Below, piece after piece: positions 40,853 through 50,598 of a stretch of DNA of 64,000 nucleotides. This stretch comes from Xenorhabdus eapokensis (GTDB lineage Bacteria > Pseudomonadota > Gammaproteobacteria > Enterobacterales > Enterobacteriaceae): the NCBI RefSeq assembly GCF_001908105.1, contig NZ_MKGQ01000010.1, positions 17,566-81,565 on the forward strand, written 5' to 3'. The translations under genes and the position numbers were made by a program. The first letter of the stretch is position 1. Every line of letters starts with the position of its first letter. The notes below the pieces were generated by a model. It did not search any database. It was not told where the DNA came from and saw only the letters and a list, made by a program, of their open reading frames with translations.

Positions 40853-41449
40853 ATGGCTCAGCTTTATTTTTATTATTCTGCCATGAATGCAGGGAAATCA
40901 ACTTCCTTATTGCAGTCTTCCTATAACTATAACGAAAGAGGAATGAGAACGCTGATCTTTACGGCAGAAATCGATACTCGATTCGGTAAAGGAAAGGTCA
41001 GTTCCCGTATTGGCTTATCGGCCGAAGCGTTGTTGTTTTCACCAAAAACAAATATTGCTGAGCTTATCAGAGAAGAAAATGAGGCAGAAAAAGTCCATTG
41101 CGTTTTGATTGATGAATGCCAATTCTTAACGAAAGAACATGTCGCGCAACTTTGTGAAATTGTAGATTATGATGATATCCCTGTTCTTTGTTATGGTTTA
41201 AGGACAGATTTTCAGGGTGAGTTATTCAGCGGTAGTGAATATCTCCTCGCGTGGTCAGATAAATTGGTCGAGTTGAAAACAATTTGTCATTGCGGGAGAA
41301 AAGCCAGCCGTGTACTTCGTTTTGGCAGCGATGGCAACGTTATGTACGATGGTGCTCAGGTTGATATTGGTGGTAACGAAAAATACGTCTCTGTGTGTCG
41401 CAGGCATTATACTGACGTTATTCGTGAAGCCAAGGCCAAAAAGGTTTAA
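40853..41449 (+). CDS. tdk: Tdk, thymidine kinase
   Basis: Tdk phosphorylates thymidine in pyrimidine salvage. The 198-residue protein has [20 protein letters not shown] with the P-loop, the LIDECQFL Walker B region with the catalytic glutamate, [12 protein letters not shown], and a zinc site made of CHCGRKAS and the C-terminal CRRHY. The start at 40853 is that of the family; the frame runs back to a TTG at 40826 that has no ribosome binding site. A bidirectional terminator separates it from adhE. Confidence 0.95.
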   Translation: MAQLYFYYSAMNAGKSTSLLQSSYNYNERGMRTLIFTAEIDTRFGKGKVSSRIGLSAEALLFSPKTNIAELIREENEAEKVHCVLIDECQFLTKEHVAQLCEIVDYDDIPVLCYGLRTDFQGELFSGSEYLLAWSDKLVELKTICHCGRKASRVLRFGSDGNVMYDGAQVDIGGNEKYVSVCRRHYTDVIREAKAKKV

Positions 41450-41517
41450 TACGTTGCCAGTGGTAATTGAGAAACATAAAGCTATATAGATTAAGGTAGG
41501 CCAGAAAATAAAATAAT

Positions 41518-41552
41518 AAAAAGGCGCTGAGTTGTGTCCCGGCGCCTTTTAA
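41518..41552. terminator. Bidirectional terminator between tdk and adhE
   Basis: A nine-pair GC-rich stem AAAAGGCGC / GCGCCTTTT with a 14-base loop is flanked by A tracts on the left and T residues on the right, serving both convergent genes. Confidence 0.82.
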
Positions 41553-41577
41553 GTTACAGCCATCAGTCTATCATTTA

Positions 41578-44241
41578 TTATTCTTTCTTATTATTTTTTC
41601 TATTTGATTTTACTGCCTCCTGTGGTTTGTTCTCTTCGGTGAATTTACGGCCATAAAAAGAATCCAGCAGTAGTTGTTTCAATTCAGAAATTAATGGGTA
41701 ACGCGGATTTGCGCCGGTACATTGGTCATCAAATGCGTCTTCTGCAAGCTTATCGATTTTTGCCAGGAAGTCAGCTTCTTGTACACCTATTTCGCGAATT
41801 GATGCAGGGATATCTAGCTGAGATTTCATTTCTTCCAGCCAAGCCAAGAGTTTTTCAATTTTGGCAGCAGTCCTATCACCTGATGTGGTCAACCCCAAAT
41901 GATCTGCAATTTCCGCATAGCGACGTCGCGCTTGTGGGCGGTCATATTGGCTAAAGGCAGTCTGTTTGGTTGGATTATCATTGGCGTTGTAGCGAATTAC
42001 ATTACAAATTAACAGTGCATTAGCTAAGCCATGTGGGATATGAAACTCAGAGCCAAGTTTGTGGGCCATAGAGTGACATACTCCCAGAAATGCATTAGCA
42101 AAGGCAATACCGGCTATAGTGGCTGCATTATGGACACGTTCGCGGGCAACGGGGTTTTTTGCCCCTTCATGGTAACTAACGGGCAGGTAATCTTTCAATA
42201 GTTTTAGGGCTTGCAGTGCTTGCCCATCAGAATATTCATTGGCTAAAACGGAAACGTAGGCTTCCAGTGCGTGGGTTACTGCATCCAAGCCACCAAAAGC
42301 ACATAGCGATTTCGGCATATCCATGACTAGGTTTGCGTCGACAATCGCCATGTCGGGGGTAAGCGCATAGTCTGCCAAAGGATATTTCTGTCCAGTTACA
42401 TCGTCGGTAACCACCGCGAAAGGGGTGACTTCTGAACCGGTGCCTGAAGTGGTGGTAATAGCCACCATTTTCGCTTTTACACCCATTTTCGGGAACTTAT
42501 AGATCCGTTTACGGATATCCATAAAGCGCAAAGCCAGTTCCTCAAAATGTGTTTCTGGATGCTCATACATCACCCACATAATTTTAGCTGCATCCATCGG
42601 AGAGCCGCCGCCAAGGGCAATAATGACATCAGGTTTAAACAGATGCATTTGCTCAGCGCCTTTGCGAACGATGCTTAACGTTGGATCTGCTTCAACTTCA
42701 AAGAACACTTCAGTTTCAATACCATAAGATTTCAGGACATTAATAACCTGATCGGCATAACCGTTATTGAATAAGAAACGGTCTGTCACAATAAAAGCAC
42801 GTTTAGTCCCATCGGTAGCGACTTCTTCCAATGCAATGGGCAGAGAGCCGCGGCGGAAATAGATTGATTTTGGAAGTTTGTGCCATAACATGTTTTCGGC
42901 TCTTTTGGCGACGGTTTTTGTATTGATCAGGTGTTTTGGCCCAACATTTTCAGAAATAGAATTGCCTCCCCATGAACCACAGCCCAGCGTCAACGAAGGG
43001 GAGAGCTTAAAGTTGTACAAGTCTCCGATACCACCTTGAGACGCAGGCGTGTTGATCAAAATACGTGCGGTTTTCATTTTGTCGCCAAAGTATTTAATAC
43101 GCTCCGCCTGATTATCTTGTTCGGTATAGAGGCATGACGTATGTCCAATCCCCCCCATCTCAACCAATTTCTCGGCTTTTTCAACTGCATCTTCAAAGTC
43201 TTTACCACGGTACATGGCAAGCAAAGGTGATAGCTTTTCATGGGCAAAAGGCTCAGCTTCACCTACCAGAGTAACTTCACCAATAAGAATTTTGGTGCTT
43301 TCAGGTACATTGATACCGGCCATTTCTGCAATTTTTGTTGCTGGCTGACCAACAATCGCTGAATTTAAGCTGCCGTTTTTCAAGATAATATTTTGAACGG
43401 CATTTAACTCTTTTCCCTGAAGAAGATAGCCACCGTGAGTTGAGAAACGTTCACGGACTTGCTCGTAAACAGAATCAACGACGATGACAGACTGTTCTGA
43501 AGCACAAATCACGCCGTTATCAAACGTCTTAGACATCAGGATTGATGCAACGGCACGTTTGATATCGGCTGATTCATCAATCACGACAGGAGTATTGCTA
43601 GCACCGACACCAATAGCGGGTTTACCTGAACTATACGCTGCTTTCACCATGCCGGGGCCGCCTGTTGCCAAAATAAGATTAATATCAGGGTGGTGCATTA
43701 AGGCATTTGAAAGTTCAACGGAAGGCTCATCTATCCAGCCGATGATATCCTTTGGTGCGCCTGCTTCAACGGCTGCCTTTAAGACAATTTCTGCTGCTCT
43801 GTTGGTCGCTTTTTTGGCTCGTGGATGAGGGGAAAAAATAACACCATTACGGGTTTTCAGGCTGATAAGCGCTTTGAAAATGGCAGTGGATGTTGGGTTT
43901 GTTGTTGGAATAATGCCACAAATTAGGCCAATAGGTTCAGCGATAGTGATAGTACCGAAAGTATTATCTTCAGATAAGATGCCGCAAGTTTTATCATCTT
44001 TATAAGCGTTATAAATATATTCTGAAGCGAAGTGATTTTTGATCACTTTATCTTCCACAATTCCCATGCCTGATTCAGATACGGCTAATTTTGCCAGTGG
44101 AATACGGGCATCAGCAGCGGCCAGGGCAGCAGCCCGAAAAATTCGGTCAACTTGTTCCTGAGAAAAATTAGCAAATTCATGCTGGGCTTTTTTTACGCGA
44201 GCAACTAATTCATTAAGTTCTGCGACGTGAGTTACAGCCAT
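41578..44241 (-). CDS. adhE: AdhE, bifunctional acetaldehyde-CoA / alcohol dehydrogenase
   Basis: AdhE reduces acetyl-CoA through acetaldehyde to ethanol in fermentation and forms spirosome filaments. The 887-residue protein (E. coli 891) is a natural fusion. An N-terminal aldehyde dehydrogenase (about 1-440) has the catalytic cysteine in NGVICASEQSVIV. A C-terminal iron alcohol dehydrogenase (about 450-870) has IALGGGSPMDAAK, TTSGTGSEVTPFAV and the iron ligands in GVCHSMAHKLGSEFHIPHG. A long upstream region with a CRP/FNR-like site suggests anaerobic control. Confidence 0.97.
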   Translation of the reverse strand: MAVTHVAELNELVARVKKAQHEFANFSQEQVDRIFRAAALAAADARIPLAKLAVSESGMGIVEDKVIKNHFASEYIYNAYKDDKTCGILSEDNTFGTITIAEPIGLICGIIPTTNPTSTAIFKALISLKTRNGVIFSPHPRAKKATNRAAEIVLKAAVEAGAPKDIIGWIDEPSVELSNALMHHPDINLILATGGPGMVKAAYSSGKPAIGVGASNTPVVIDESADIKRAVASILMSKTFDNGVICASEQSVIVVDSVYEQVRERFSTHGGYLLQGKELNAVQNIILKNGSLNSAIVGQPATKIAEMAGINVPESTKILIGEVTLVGEAEPFAHEKLSPLLAMYRGKDFEDAVEKAEKLVEMGGIGHTSCLYTEQDNQAERIKYFGDKMKTARILINTPASQGGIGDLYNFKLSPSLTLGCGSWGGNSISENVGPKHLINTKTVAKRAENMLWHKLPKSIYFRRGSLPIALEEVATDGTKRAFIVTDRFLFNNGYADQVINVLKSYGIETEVFFEVEADPTLSIVRKGAEQMHLFKPDVIIALGGGSPMDAAKIMWVMYEHPETHFEELALRFMDIRKRIYKFPKMGVKAKMVAITTTSGTGSEVTPFAVVTDDVTGQKYPLADYALTPDMAIVDANLVMDMPKSLCAFGGLDAVTHALEAYVSVLANEYSDGQALQALKLLKDYLPVSYHEGAKNPVARERVHNAATIAGIAFANAFLGVCHSMAHKLGSEFHIPHGLANALLICNVIRYNANDNPTKQTAFSQYDRPQARRRYAEIADHLGLTTSGDRTAAKIEKLLAWLEEMKSQLDIPASIREIGVQEADFLAKIDKLAEDAFDDQCTGANPRYPLISELKQLLLDSFYGRKFTEENKPQEAVKSNRKNNKKE

Positions 44242-45259
44242 AAAAATTACTCCTGACAGATGTTAAATTTTTTAGGGAAATTAGCTGCGAGATTATTAAC
44301 TTATTAAATAATGTTATGAGATTAATCGTCTGCGTTTAATCTTATATACCGCTAATTGCCTTAAGAAATTACTTAACAAAATGATTAATATAGGAATAGT
44401 GACTTTCCTTGAAATTCTACATTGAATACAGCTTACCATTTACAGGCATTCGTATTGTGATTTAGATCATGAAAACATTAAGCTGACTCAATTCAGCTAT
44501 TCTTTTTGAAGAAAGAAGTATCAGTTGATTATTTAATTGCACAAATACAATTTATTAACCTTGCGGTGAGAGAGTATTAATATGATTACTCGAATTAGGA
44601 GGATTATTAATATTCCTGAGATTAGGGCTTAGCCTTGTTTCTTGGGTTACTGTGATATAACAAGAATAACTTATGTATTTATTTAAAATTTAATGAAAAA
44701 AGATGAAATTTTATTCTCAAACAGAGAGAAATTAACTAATAAATAACCCATTAAAGTGTAATCGGCCGATAACCTCATTTCTGCGTAATTTTCTTGAAAC
44801 TTTCCTTGAACCATTGTTCATATTTTATTCTTTTTTAATCAGTGATTTTCTTAAAATAATACTGTGATTTTTTACACTGTTTTACGATTCATCACCTTAT
44901 CTAACCAGTGCCTTGTATTGTTGTTTTGTGATGAAGATGGACTTTTACTCTGTGATGATTGCATTTTGTTAAAATAATGTTTATTTTCTCTTTTGATAAT
45001 ATTCTATGAATGTTGCCGGAGGATAAAATAACAAAATCTATTATTATCATTACATTACATTAGTTTTGCGAATATATTGCATACAGGGGTAACCAATAAT
45101 ATTAATGATTTAATAAATTTATTATAAAAATCAAATAACAATTATTGTGTGGGTATGGTTTTTTAGTAGGTTAATTACCATTTGTTAACGAAATAAGTAA
45201 ATTATTGGAGTTAGTAGATTAAAAACGATTCATTTACTGTTTATAACTTGGAGCGAAAT
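44242..45259. other. Long AT-rich intergenic region between adhE and oppA
   Basis: The stretch of 1018 bases has no supported gene. E. coli carries ychE at this junction; no remnant of it is recognisable here. The DNA is very AT-rich with many short inverted A/T words. It must hold divergent promoters for adhE and the opp operon and could hide a small RNA, as expected for oppA leaders regulated by GcvB-type RNAs, but I cannot point to one. Confidence 0.5.
44456..44471. promoter_or_regulatory. Candidate CRP/FNR-like site upstream of adhE
   Basis: TGTGA-TTTAGA-TCATG keeps the full first CRP half-site and three of five bases of the second with the correct six-base spacing. It lies 215 bases upstream of the adhE start. 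The placement fits an activator, but the second half is weak. Confidence 0.3.
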
Positions 45260-46900
45260 ATGAGAAAAAAAACATCAAAGTTAGGTCAGTTGATTTCAAG
45301 TATCGTTTTATTATCTTTTCCCGCAACACAGAGCATTGCTGCAATTGTTCCGGCAGGAGTTACACTAGCCGAAAAACAAGAAATCACCATTAACAATGGT
45401 GTCGAAGTCACTTCATTGGATCCTCATAAAGTTGAAGGTGCTCCAGAAACTGCCATTATCCGTAATCTGCTGGAAGGATTGGTAACGACTGGGCCAAATG
45501 GTGAAACCGTACCTGGTGTGGCAGAAAGATGGGAGAATGAAGGTTATAAGGTATGGACATTCTATTTACGTAACGACGCCAAATGGAGTGATGGTAAGCC
45601 TGTAACTGCACAGGATTTTGTTTACAGTTGGCGTCGGCTTGCTGATCCAAGCACAGGGTCACCTTATACCAGTTACTTGCAATATGCTTATATTCAAAAC
45701 GTTGACGATATTCTGAAAGGAATAAAATCACCGGAACAATTAGGCGTTAAAGCGCTGGATGATCACCGTTTCCAGATAACACTCAGCCAGCCAGTTCCTT
45801 ATCTGGTGGATATGTTGAGTCATACAGCGATGAAACCCGTCAGACAGGATATCATTGAAAAATGGGGGAATAAATGGACCTTGCCAGAACACCATATTGG
45901 CAATGGTGCTTATACATTGAAGGATTGGGTGGTCAATGAGCGAATTGTTTTAACGCGTAATCCCCAGTATTGGAACAATAAAGAAACCATCATTGAAAAA
46001 GGCACTTTCCTGCCCATTGTCTCAGGCGTTAGTGATGTTAATCGCTATCGTAGCGGGGAAGTTGATATCACTGACAATGCAATCCCTCCTGATTTATACC
46101 AAAAAATGAAACGGGATATCCCAGAACAATTGCAAGTTTCACCTTATTTGTGCACGTTTTACTACGAAATCAATAATCAGAAGCCACTATTTAAAGATAA
46201 ACGGGTGCGTGAAGCCATAAAACTGAGTCTTGATCGAGATATCATTACTGAAAAAATTATGGCGCAGGGACAAATTCCGGCGTATGGATTTACTCCCACT
46301 TATATTGGCGGCGGCTTGTCCATTAATCCCGCATGGGCAAGCTGGACCCAGGAACAGCGTAATCAACGGGCAAGGGAATTGTTGAAAGAGGCAGGTTTTG
46401 ATGCCAGTAATCCTCTTAAGTTTACCTTGTTGTACAACACATCCGAGCAAAACAAACAACAAGCCATCGCTGCGGCTTCTATGTGGCAGAAAAATATTGG
46501 CGCAAAAGTTATGTTGCAAAATCAGGAGTGGAAAACCTCGCTCCAGAACCGCCATCAAGGGAATTATGATGTCGCGAGGGCAACATGGTGTGGCGATTAT
46601 AACGAACCTTCTTCTTTCCTGAATATGTTGCTGTCAACTAGCAGTAACAATACCGTTTTTTATCACAGTAAGACTTTTGATAACTATCTCAACCATGCCC
46701 TGATAGCCAAAGATGACGCTACACGTAAGGCGTTTTATCAGCGAGCTGAAGCTCAGCTTGATAAAGATTCAGGTCTGATACCCGTTTATTACCGCGTCAG
46801 TGTGCGCCTTATTCGCCCGACAGTTGGGGGAGTGACAGGAAAAGATCCCATGGATTATGTTGATCTAAAGAATTTATATATTAAAAAGGTGAATGATTAA
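45260..46900 (+). CDS. oppA: OppA-like periplasmic oligopeptide-binding protein, copy 1
   Basis: This SBP_bac_5 family binding protein has 546 residues. The signal peptide has a basic MRKKTSK head, a hydrophobic core and cleavage near SIAA. VTSLDPHKVEGAPE, VPGVAERWEN, WKTSLQNRHQGNYD and GDYNEPSSFLN are OppA landmarks. ATG at 45260 follows TTGGAGCGAAAT. It delivers oligopeptides, including recycled cell-wall peptides if MppA-like, to OppBCDF. It is the first of two tandem copies, 120 bases before the second; the two differ clearly, so the duplication is not recent. Confidence 0.93.
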   Translation: MRKKTSKLGQLISSIVLLSFPATQSIAAIVPAGVTLAEKQEITINNGVEVTSLDPHKVEGAPETAIIRNLLEGLVTTGPNGETVPGVAERWENEGYKVWTFYLRNDAKWSDGKPVTAQDFVYSWRRLADPSTGSPYTSYLQYAYIQNVDDILKGIKSPEQLGVKALDDHRFQITLSQPVPYLVDMLSHTAMKPVRQDIIEKWGNKWTLPEHHIGNGAYTLKDWVVNERIVLTRNPQYWNNKETIIEKGTFLPIVSGVSDVNRYRSGEVDITDNAIPPDLYQKMKRDIPEQLQVSPYLCTFYYEINNQKPLFKDKRVREAIKLSLDRDIITEKIMAQGQIPAYGFTPTYIGGGLSINPAWASWTQEQRNQRARELLKEAGFDASNPLKFTLLYNTSEQNKQQAIAAASMWQKNIGAKVMLQNQEWKTSLQNRHQGNYDVARATWCGDYNEPSSFLNMLLSTSSNNTVFYHSKTFDNYLNHALIAKDDATRKAFYQRAEAQLDKDSGLIPVYYRVSVRLIRPTVGGVTGKDPMDYVDLKNLYIKKVND

Positions 46901-47020
46901 TCATTTCCACGAAATATTATCTTACCGTAAATAAAATAGTTCCTTTTGGATGCGGATTAACCATCCCAATGCGTGGACATGACTTTAATGGGTCAAATAA
47001 TATCAATTGGAGAGAATAAG

Positions 47021-48664
47021 ATGATAAACACAACAAAGAAAAAACTGGCTACTGGCATTACGGTAGCACTAGGCATGATAATCGGAGGGCAGGCCTTTGC
47101 AGCGCAAGTGCCTGCTGGCGTGCAACTTGCAGATGCTGCAAAACAGGTGCTGGTTCGCAACAATGGCTCGGAACCCCAATCATTGGATCCACATAAAATC
47201 GAAGGCGTACCGGAATCTAACATCGCCCGTGATTTGTTTGAAACTCTGGTGATCAATGATCCTGATGGTAAAATTATACCGGGAGTTGCAGAAAGTTGGG
47301 AAAATAAGGATTTCAAAGTTTGGACATTCCATCTGCGTAAAGATGCAAAATGGTCAAATGGTGACCCTGTCACTGCGCAGGATTTTGTCTATAGCTGGCG
47401 CCGTATATCAGATCCAAATACCGCGTCCCCCTATGCAAGTTTTCTTCAATATGCCCATATTCTTAATGTCGACGATGTCATCAAAGGTAAACAGAAACCG
47501 GAAGCACTGGGCGTTAAGGCATTAGATGACCATACATTGCAATTAACACTTAGTGAAGCAGTTCCTTATCTAGTCAGATTATTTGTTCACCCGACAACAT
47601 CTCCCGTCCATCGAGTAACAATTGAAAAATATGGTGAAAGATGGACACAACCACAGAATTTTGTTGGTAATGGCGCTTATAAACTGAAAAGCTGGGTGAT
47701 CAATGAACGCCTTGTTTTCGAACGCAGTCCAACGTATTGGGACGATAAAAACACAGTCATTAATCAAGTGACTTTCTTGCCTATTTCGTCTGAAGTTACG
47801 GATGTTAATCGCTATCGCGCTGGCGAAATTGAAATGACTTATACCAACTTACCAGTCGAACTATTTCAAAAACTAAAAAAAGAAATTCCCGAACAGTTGC
47901 GTGTAAACCCATATTTATGTACTTATTATTATGAAATAAATAACCAGAAACCACCATTTGATGATCCCCGTGTGCGCACTGCACTGAAATTAGGTATGGA
48001 TCGCGATATCATAACTTATAAGGTCAAGAATCAGGGAGACTCACCTGCCTATGGTTATACTCCCCCCTTTATTGCTGACTTCAAAGATGAGAAACCAGAC
48101 TGGTATGCTAAGTTGAATCAGCAGCAGCGTAATGAAAAAGCGAAAAAACTCTTGGCAGAAGCTGGTTTTACCAAAGATCATCCTCTGAAAATTAATCTTT
48201 TGTATAACACTTCTGATCTACATAAAAAATTAGCCATTGCCGCGGCATCCATTTGGAAAAAGAATATTGGTGTTGAGGTTTCCCTCGAAAACCAAGAATG
48301 GAAAACTTTTCTTGATTCCCGCCATCAGGGTAATTACGACATTGCCCGTGCAGGGTGGTGTGCGGATTACAACGAAGCGTCCTCTTTCCTGAACTCTATG
48401 TTATCTAACAGCAGCAATAACACCGCTCACTATAAGAGCAAAGAATTTGATGCCTTGATGAAACAATCGCTGCAAGTCAAAACAGATGAAGAACGTGCGG
48501 AGGTCTATGCCAAGGCAAATGCTGTATTGGACAAAGACTCTGCGATAGTTCCTCTTTTTTACTATGCGAGTACCCGTTTAGTGAAACCTTATGTAGGTGG
48601 TTATACCGGTAAAGATCCATTGGAAAACCTGCATACTAAAGATCTGTACATAATAAAACATTAG
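47021..48664 (+). CDS. oppA: OppA-like periplasmic oligopeptide-binding protein, copy 2
   Basis: The second binding protein (547 residues) has a signal peptide ending near QAFA-AQVPAGVQL, the exact E. coli-type OppA mature start. QSLDPHKIEGVPE, VPGVAES-type and YCADYNEASSFLNS-type segments match copy 1 position by position. ATG at 47021 has TTGGAGAG at ideal spacing. Being closest to oppB and most like E. coli OppA, it is probably the main binding protein. A stem-loop after its stop could lower readthrough into oppBCDF and keep binding protein in excess. Confidence 0.94.
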   Translation: MINTTKKKLATGITVALGMIIGGQAFAAQVPAGVQLADAAKQVLVRNNGSEPQSLDPHKIEGVPESNIARDLFETLVINDPDGKIIPGVAESWENKDFKVWTFHLRKDAKWSNGDPVTAQDFVYSWRRISDPNTASPYASFLQYAHILNVDDVIKGKQKPEALGVKALDDHTLQLTLSEAVPYLVRLFVHPTTSPVHRVTIEKYGERWTQPQNFVGNGAYKLKSWVINERLVFERSPTYWDDKNTVINQVTFLPISSEVTDVNRYRAGEIEMTYTNLPVELFQKLKKEIPEQLRVNPYLCTYYYEINNQKPPFDDPRVRTALKLGMDRDIITYKVKNQGDSPAYGYTPPFIADFKDEKPDWYAKLNQQQRNEKAKKLLAEAGFTKDHPLKINLLYNTSDLHKKLAIAAASIWKKNIGVEVSLENQEWKTFLDSRHQGNYDIARAGWCADYNEASSFLNSMLSNSSNNTAHYKSKEFDALMKQSLQVKTDEERAEVYAKANAVLDKDSAIVPLFYYASTRLVKPYVGGYTGKDPLENLHTKDLYIIKH

Positions 48665-48669
48665 GAATT

Positions 48670-48697
48670 AGCAGGTGATCTAGTAGGGTCACCTGCT
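48670..48697 (+). terminator. Intercistronic stem-loop after second oppA
   Basis: A perfect nine-pair stem AGCAGGTGA / TCACCTGCT with a ten-base loop follows the stop by 6 bases and has only a weak T tract (TGTT). It fits a partial terminator or mRNA-stabilising element between oppA and oppB. Confidence 0.65.
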
Positions 48698-48745
48698 TGT
48701 TAAATAATTAAAAGCCACGGTTTGGCTAAACAGTAGGAACGGGCA

Positions 48746-49666
48746 ATGTTAAAATTTATTTTACGTCGCTGCTTAGAGGCGATCCCGACTCTTTTTATAC
48801 TTATTACTATTTCGTTTTTTATGATGCGGCTTGCTCCGGGTAGCCCATTTACAGGGGAGAGGAAGCTACCGCCAGAGGTTATGGCAAATATTGAAGCGAA
48901 ATATCATCTAAATGATCCTATCTATAAACAATATTTCAATTACTTAATCCAGCTTTCCAAAGGGGATTTTGGTCCTTCATTCAAATATAAAGACTACAGT
49001 GTCAATGATCTGGTTGCAGAAGCGCTACCTGTTTCTGCTAAATTGGGCTTTGCTGCTTTTATTATGGCAGTCATATTTGGGGTCAGTGCAGGCGTTATTG
49101 CAGCATTGAATCAGAATACCAAATGGGATTATACGGTGATGGGGTTTGCCATGACAGGGGTTGTGATCCCCAGTTTCGTGGTCGCTCCTTTATTAGTGTT
49201 GATATTTGCCATCACATTAAAATGGTTGCCGGGAGGAGGCTGGAATGGTGGAGCACCTAAATATATGCTCTTGCCAATGGTTGCACTTTCCCTCTCTTAT
49301 ATTGCCAGTATATCCCGTATTACCCGCGGTTCCATGATAGAAGTCTTGCATTCCAATTTTATTCGTACGGCACGAGCCAAGGGTTTGCCATTGCGAAAGA
49401 TTATTTTCCGTCATGCGTTAAAACCTGCCTTATTACCCGTTATCTCTTACCTAGGACCTGCGTTCGTAGGCATCATTACGGGTTCAATGGTTATCGAAAC
49501 TATTTTCGGTTTACCTGGCTTAGGACAATTGTTTGTCAATGGCGCATTAAACCGTGATTACTCACTGGTACTCAGTTTGACCATTCTAGTGGGGAGTTTG
49601 ACCATTATGTTTAATGCCATCGTTGATGTGCTGTATGCCGTCATCGATCCGAAAATTCGTTATTAA
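48746..49666 (+). CDS. oppB: OppB, oligopeptide ABC transporter permease
   Basis: This inner-membrane permease has 306 residues (E. coli 306) and six helices. It opens with MLKFILRRCLEAIPTLFIL, has FFMMRLAPGSPF, and carries the cytoplasmic EAA loop RTARAKGLPLRKIIFRHALK that docks with the ATPases. AGTAGGAACGGGCA precedes the start. oppC follows after 14 bases. Confidence 0.96.
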   Translation: MLKFILRRCLEAIPTLFILITISFFMMRLAPGSPFTGERKLPPEVMANIEAKYHLNDPIYKQYFNYLIQLSKGDFGPSFKYKDYSVNDLVAEALPVSAKLGFAAFIMAVIFGVSAGVIAALNQNTKWDYTVMGFAMTGVVIPSFVVAPLLVLIFAITLKWLPGGGWNGGAPKYMLLPMVALSLSYIASISRITRGSMIEVLHSNFIRTARAKGLPLRKIIFRHALKPALLPVISYLGPAFVGIITGSMVIETIFGLPGLGQLFVNGALNRDYSLVLSLTILVGSLTIMFNAIVDVLYAVIDPKIRY

Positions 49667-49680
49667 AACTGGAGCACGCA

Positions 49681-50589
49681 ATGTTACTGAATAAAAAAAA
49701 TAGCGAAGCTCTGGAAAACTTTTCTGAGCAACTGGAAATTGAAGGCCGCAGTTTGTGGCAGGATGCACGTCGCCGTTTTATGCATAATAAAGCGGCGATT
49801 ACGAGTTTATGTATTCTATTACTGATCACATTATTTGTGATCTTAGCCCCGATGTTGTCCCAATTTGCTTACGATGATACAGATTGGAATATGATGACAA
49901 TGCCGCCTGATTTTGAATCCAAACACTATCTTGGCACCGATTCATCAGGGCGTGACCTGCTGGTACGTGTTGCCATTGGAGGACGTATTTCATTGATGGT
50001 TGGGATTGCCGCAGCTTTAATTGCCGTGTTATTTGGTACTTTGTATGGTGCGATGTCAGGCTATCTTGGTGGCAAAACTGACATGGTTATGATGCGTTTG
50101 TTGGAAATTCTCAACTCTTTCCCATTCATGTTCTTCGTTATCCTTCTGGTTACTTTCTTTGGTCAAAACATCCTGTTGATTTTCGTTGCAATTGGCATGG
50201 TGTCGTGGTTGGACATGGCACGTATCGTCCGTGGTCAGACATTGAGTTTAAAACGCAAGGAATTCATCGAAGCAGCGTTGGTTTGTGGGGTTTCTACCCG
50301 TAATATCGTTTTGCGCCATATCGTACCAAACGTATTGGGTGTTGTGGTGGTTTATGCCTCATTACTTGTACCTAGCATGATCTTGTTTGAATCCTTCTTA
50401 AGCTTCCTTGGTTTGGGAACTCAGGAACCTCTCAGTAGTTGGGGCGCTTTATTAAGTGATGGTGCTAACTCAATGGAAGTAGCTCCGTGGTTGTTGTTAT
50501 TTCCGGCGGGCTTTCTGGTAATGACCCTGTTTTGTTTTAACTTTATTGGTGACGGCCTGCGAGATGCCCTCGACCCGAAAGACCGTTAA
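49681..50589 (+). CDS. oppC: OppC, oligopeptide ABC transporter permease
   Basis: The second permease subunit has 302 residues with an N-terminal cytoplasmic extension ending in WQDARRRFMHNKAAI, six helices, and the EAA loop EAALVCGVSTRNIVLRHIVPN. GTDSSGRDLLVRVAIGGRIS is the conserved OppC/DppC segment. It lies between oppB and oppD with short gaps in one operon. Confidence 0.96.
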   Translation: MLLNKKNSEALENFSEQLEIEGRSLWQDARRRFMHNKAAITSLCILLLITLFVILAPMLSQFAYDDTDWNMMTMPPDFESKHYLGTDSSGRDLLVRVAIGGRISLMVGIAAALIAVLFGTLYGAMSGYLGGKTDMVMMRLLEILNSFPFMFFVILLVTFFGQNILLIFVAIGMVSWLDMARIVRGQTLSLKRKEFIEAALVCGVSTRNIVLRHIVPNVLGVVVVYASLLVPSMILFESFLSFLGLGTQEPLSSWGALLSDGANSMEVAPWLLLFPAGFLVMTLFCFNFIGDGLRDALDPKDR

Positions 50590-50598
50590 GGAGAGCCT

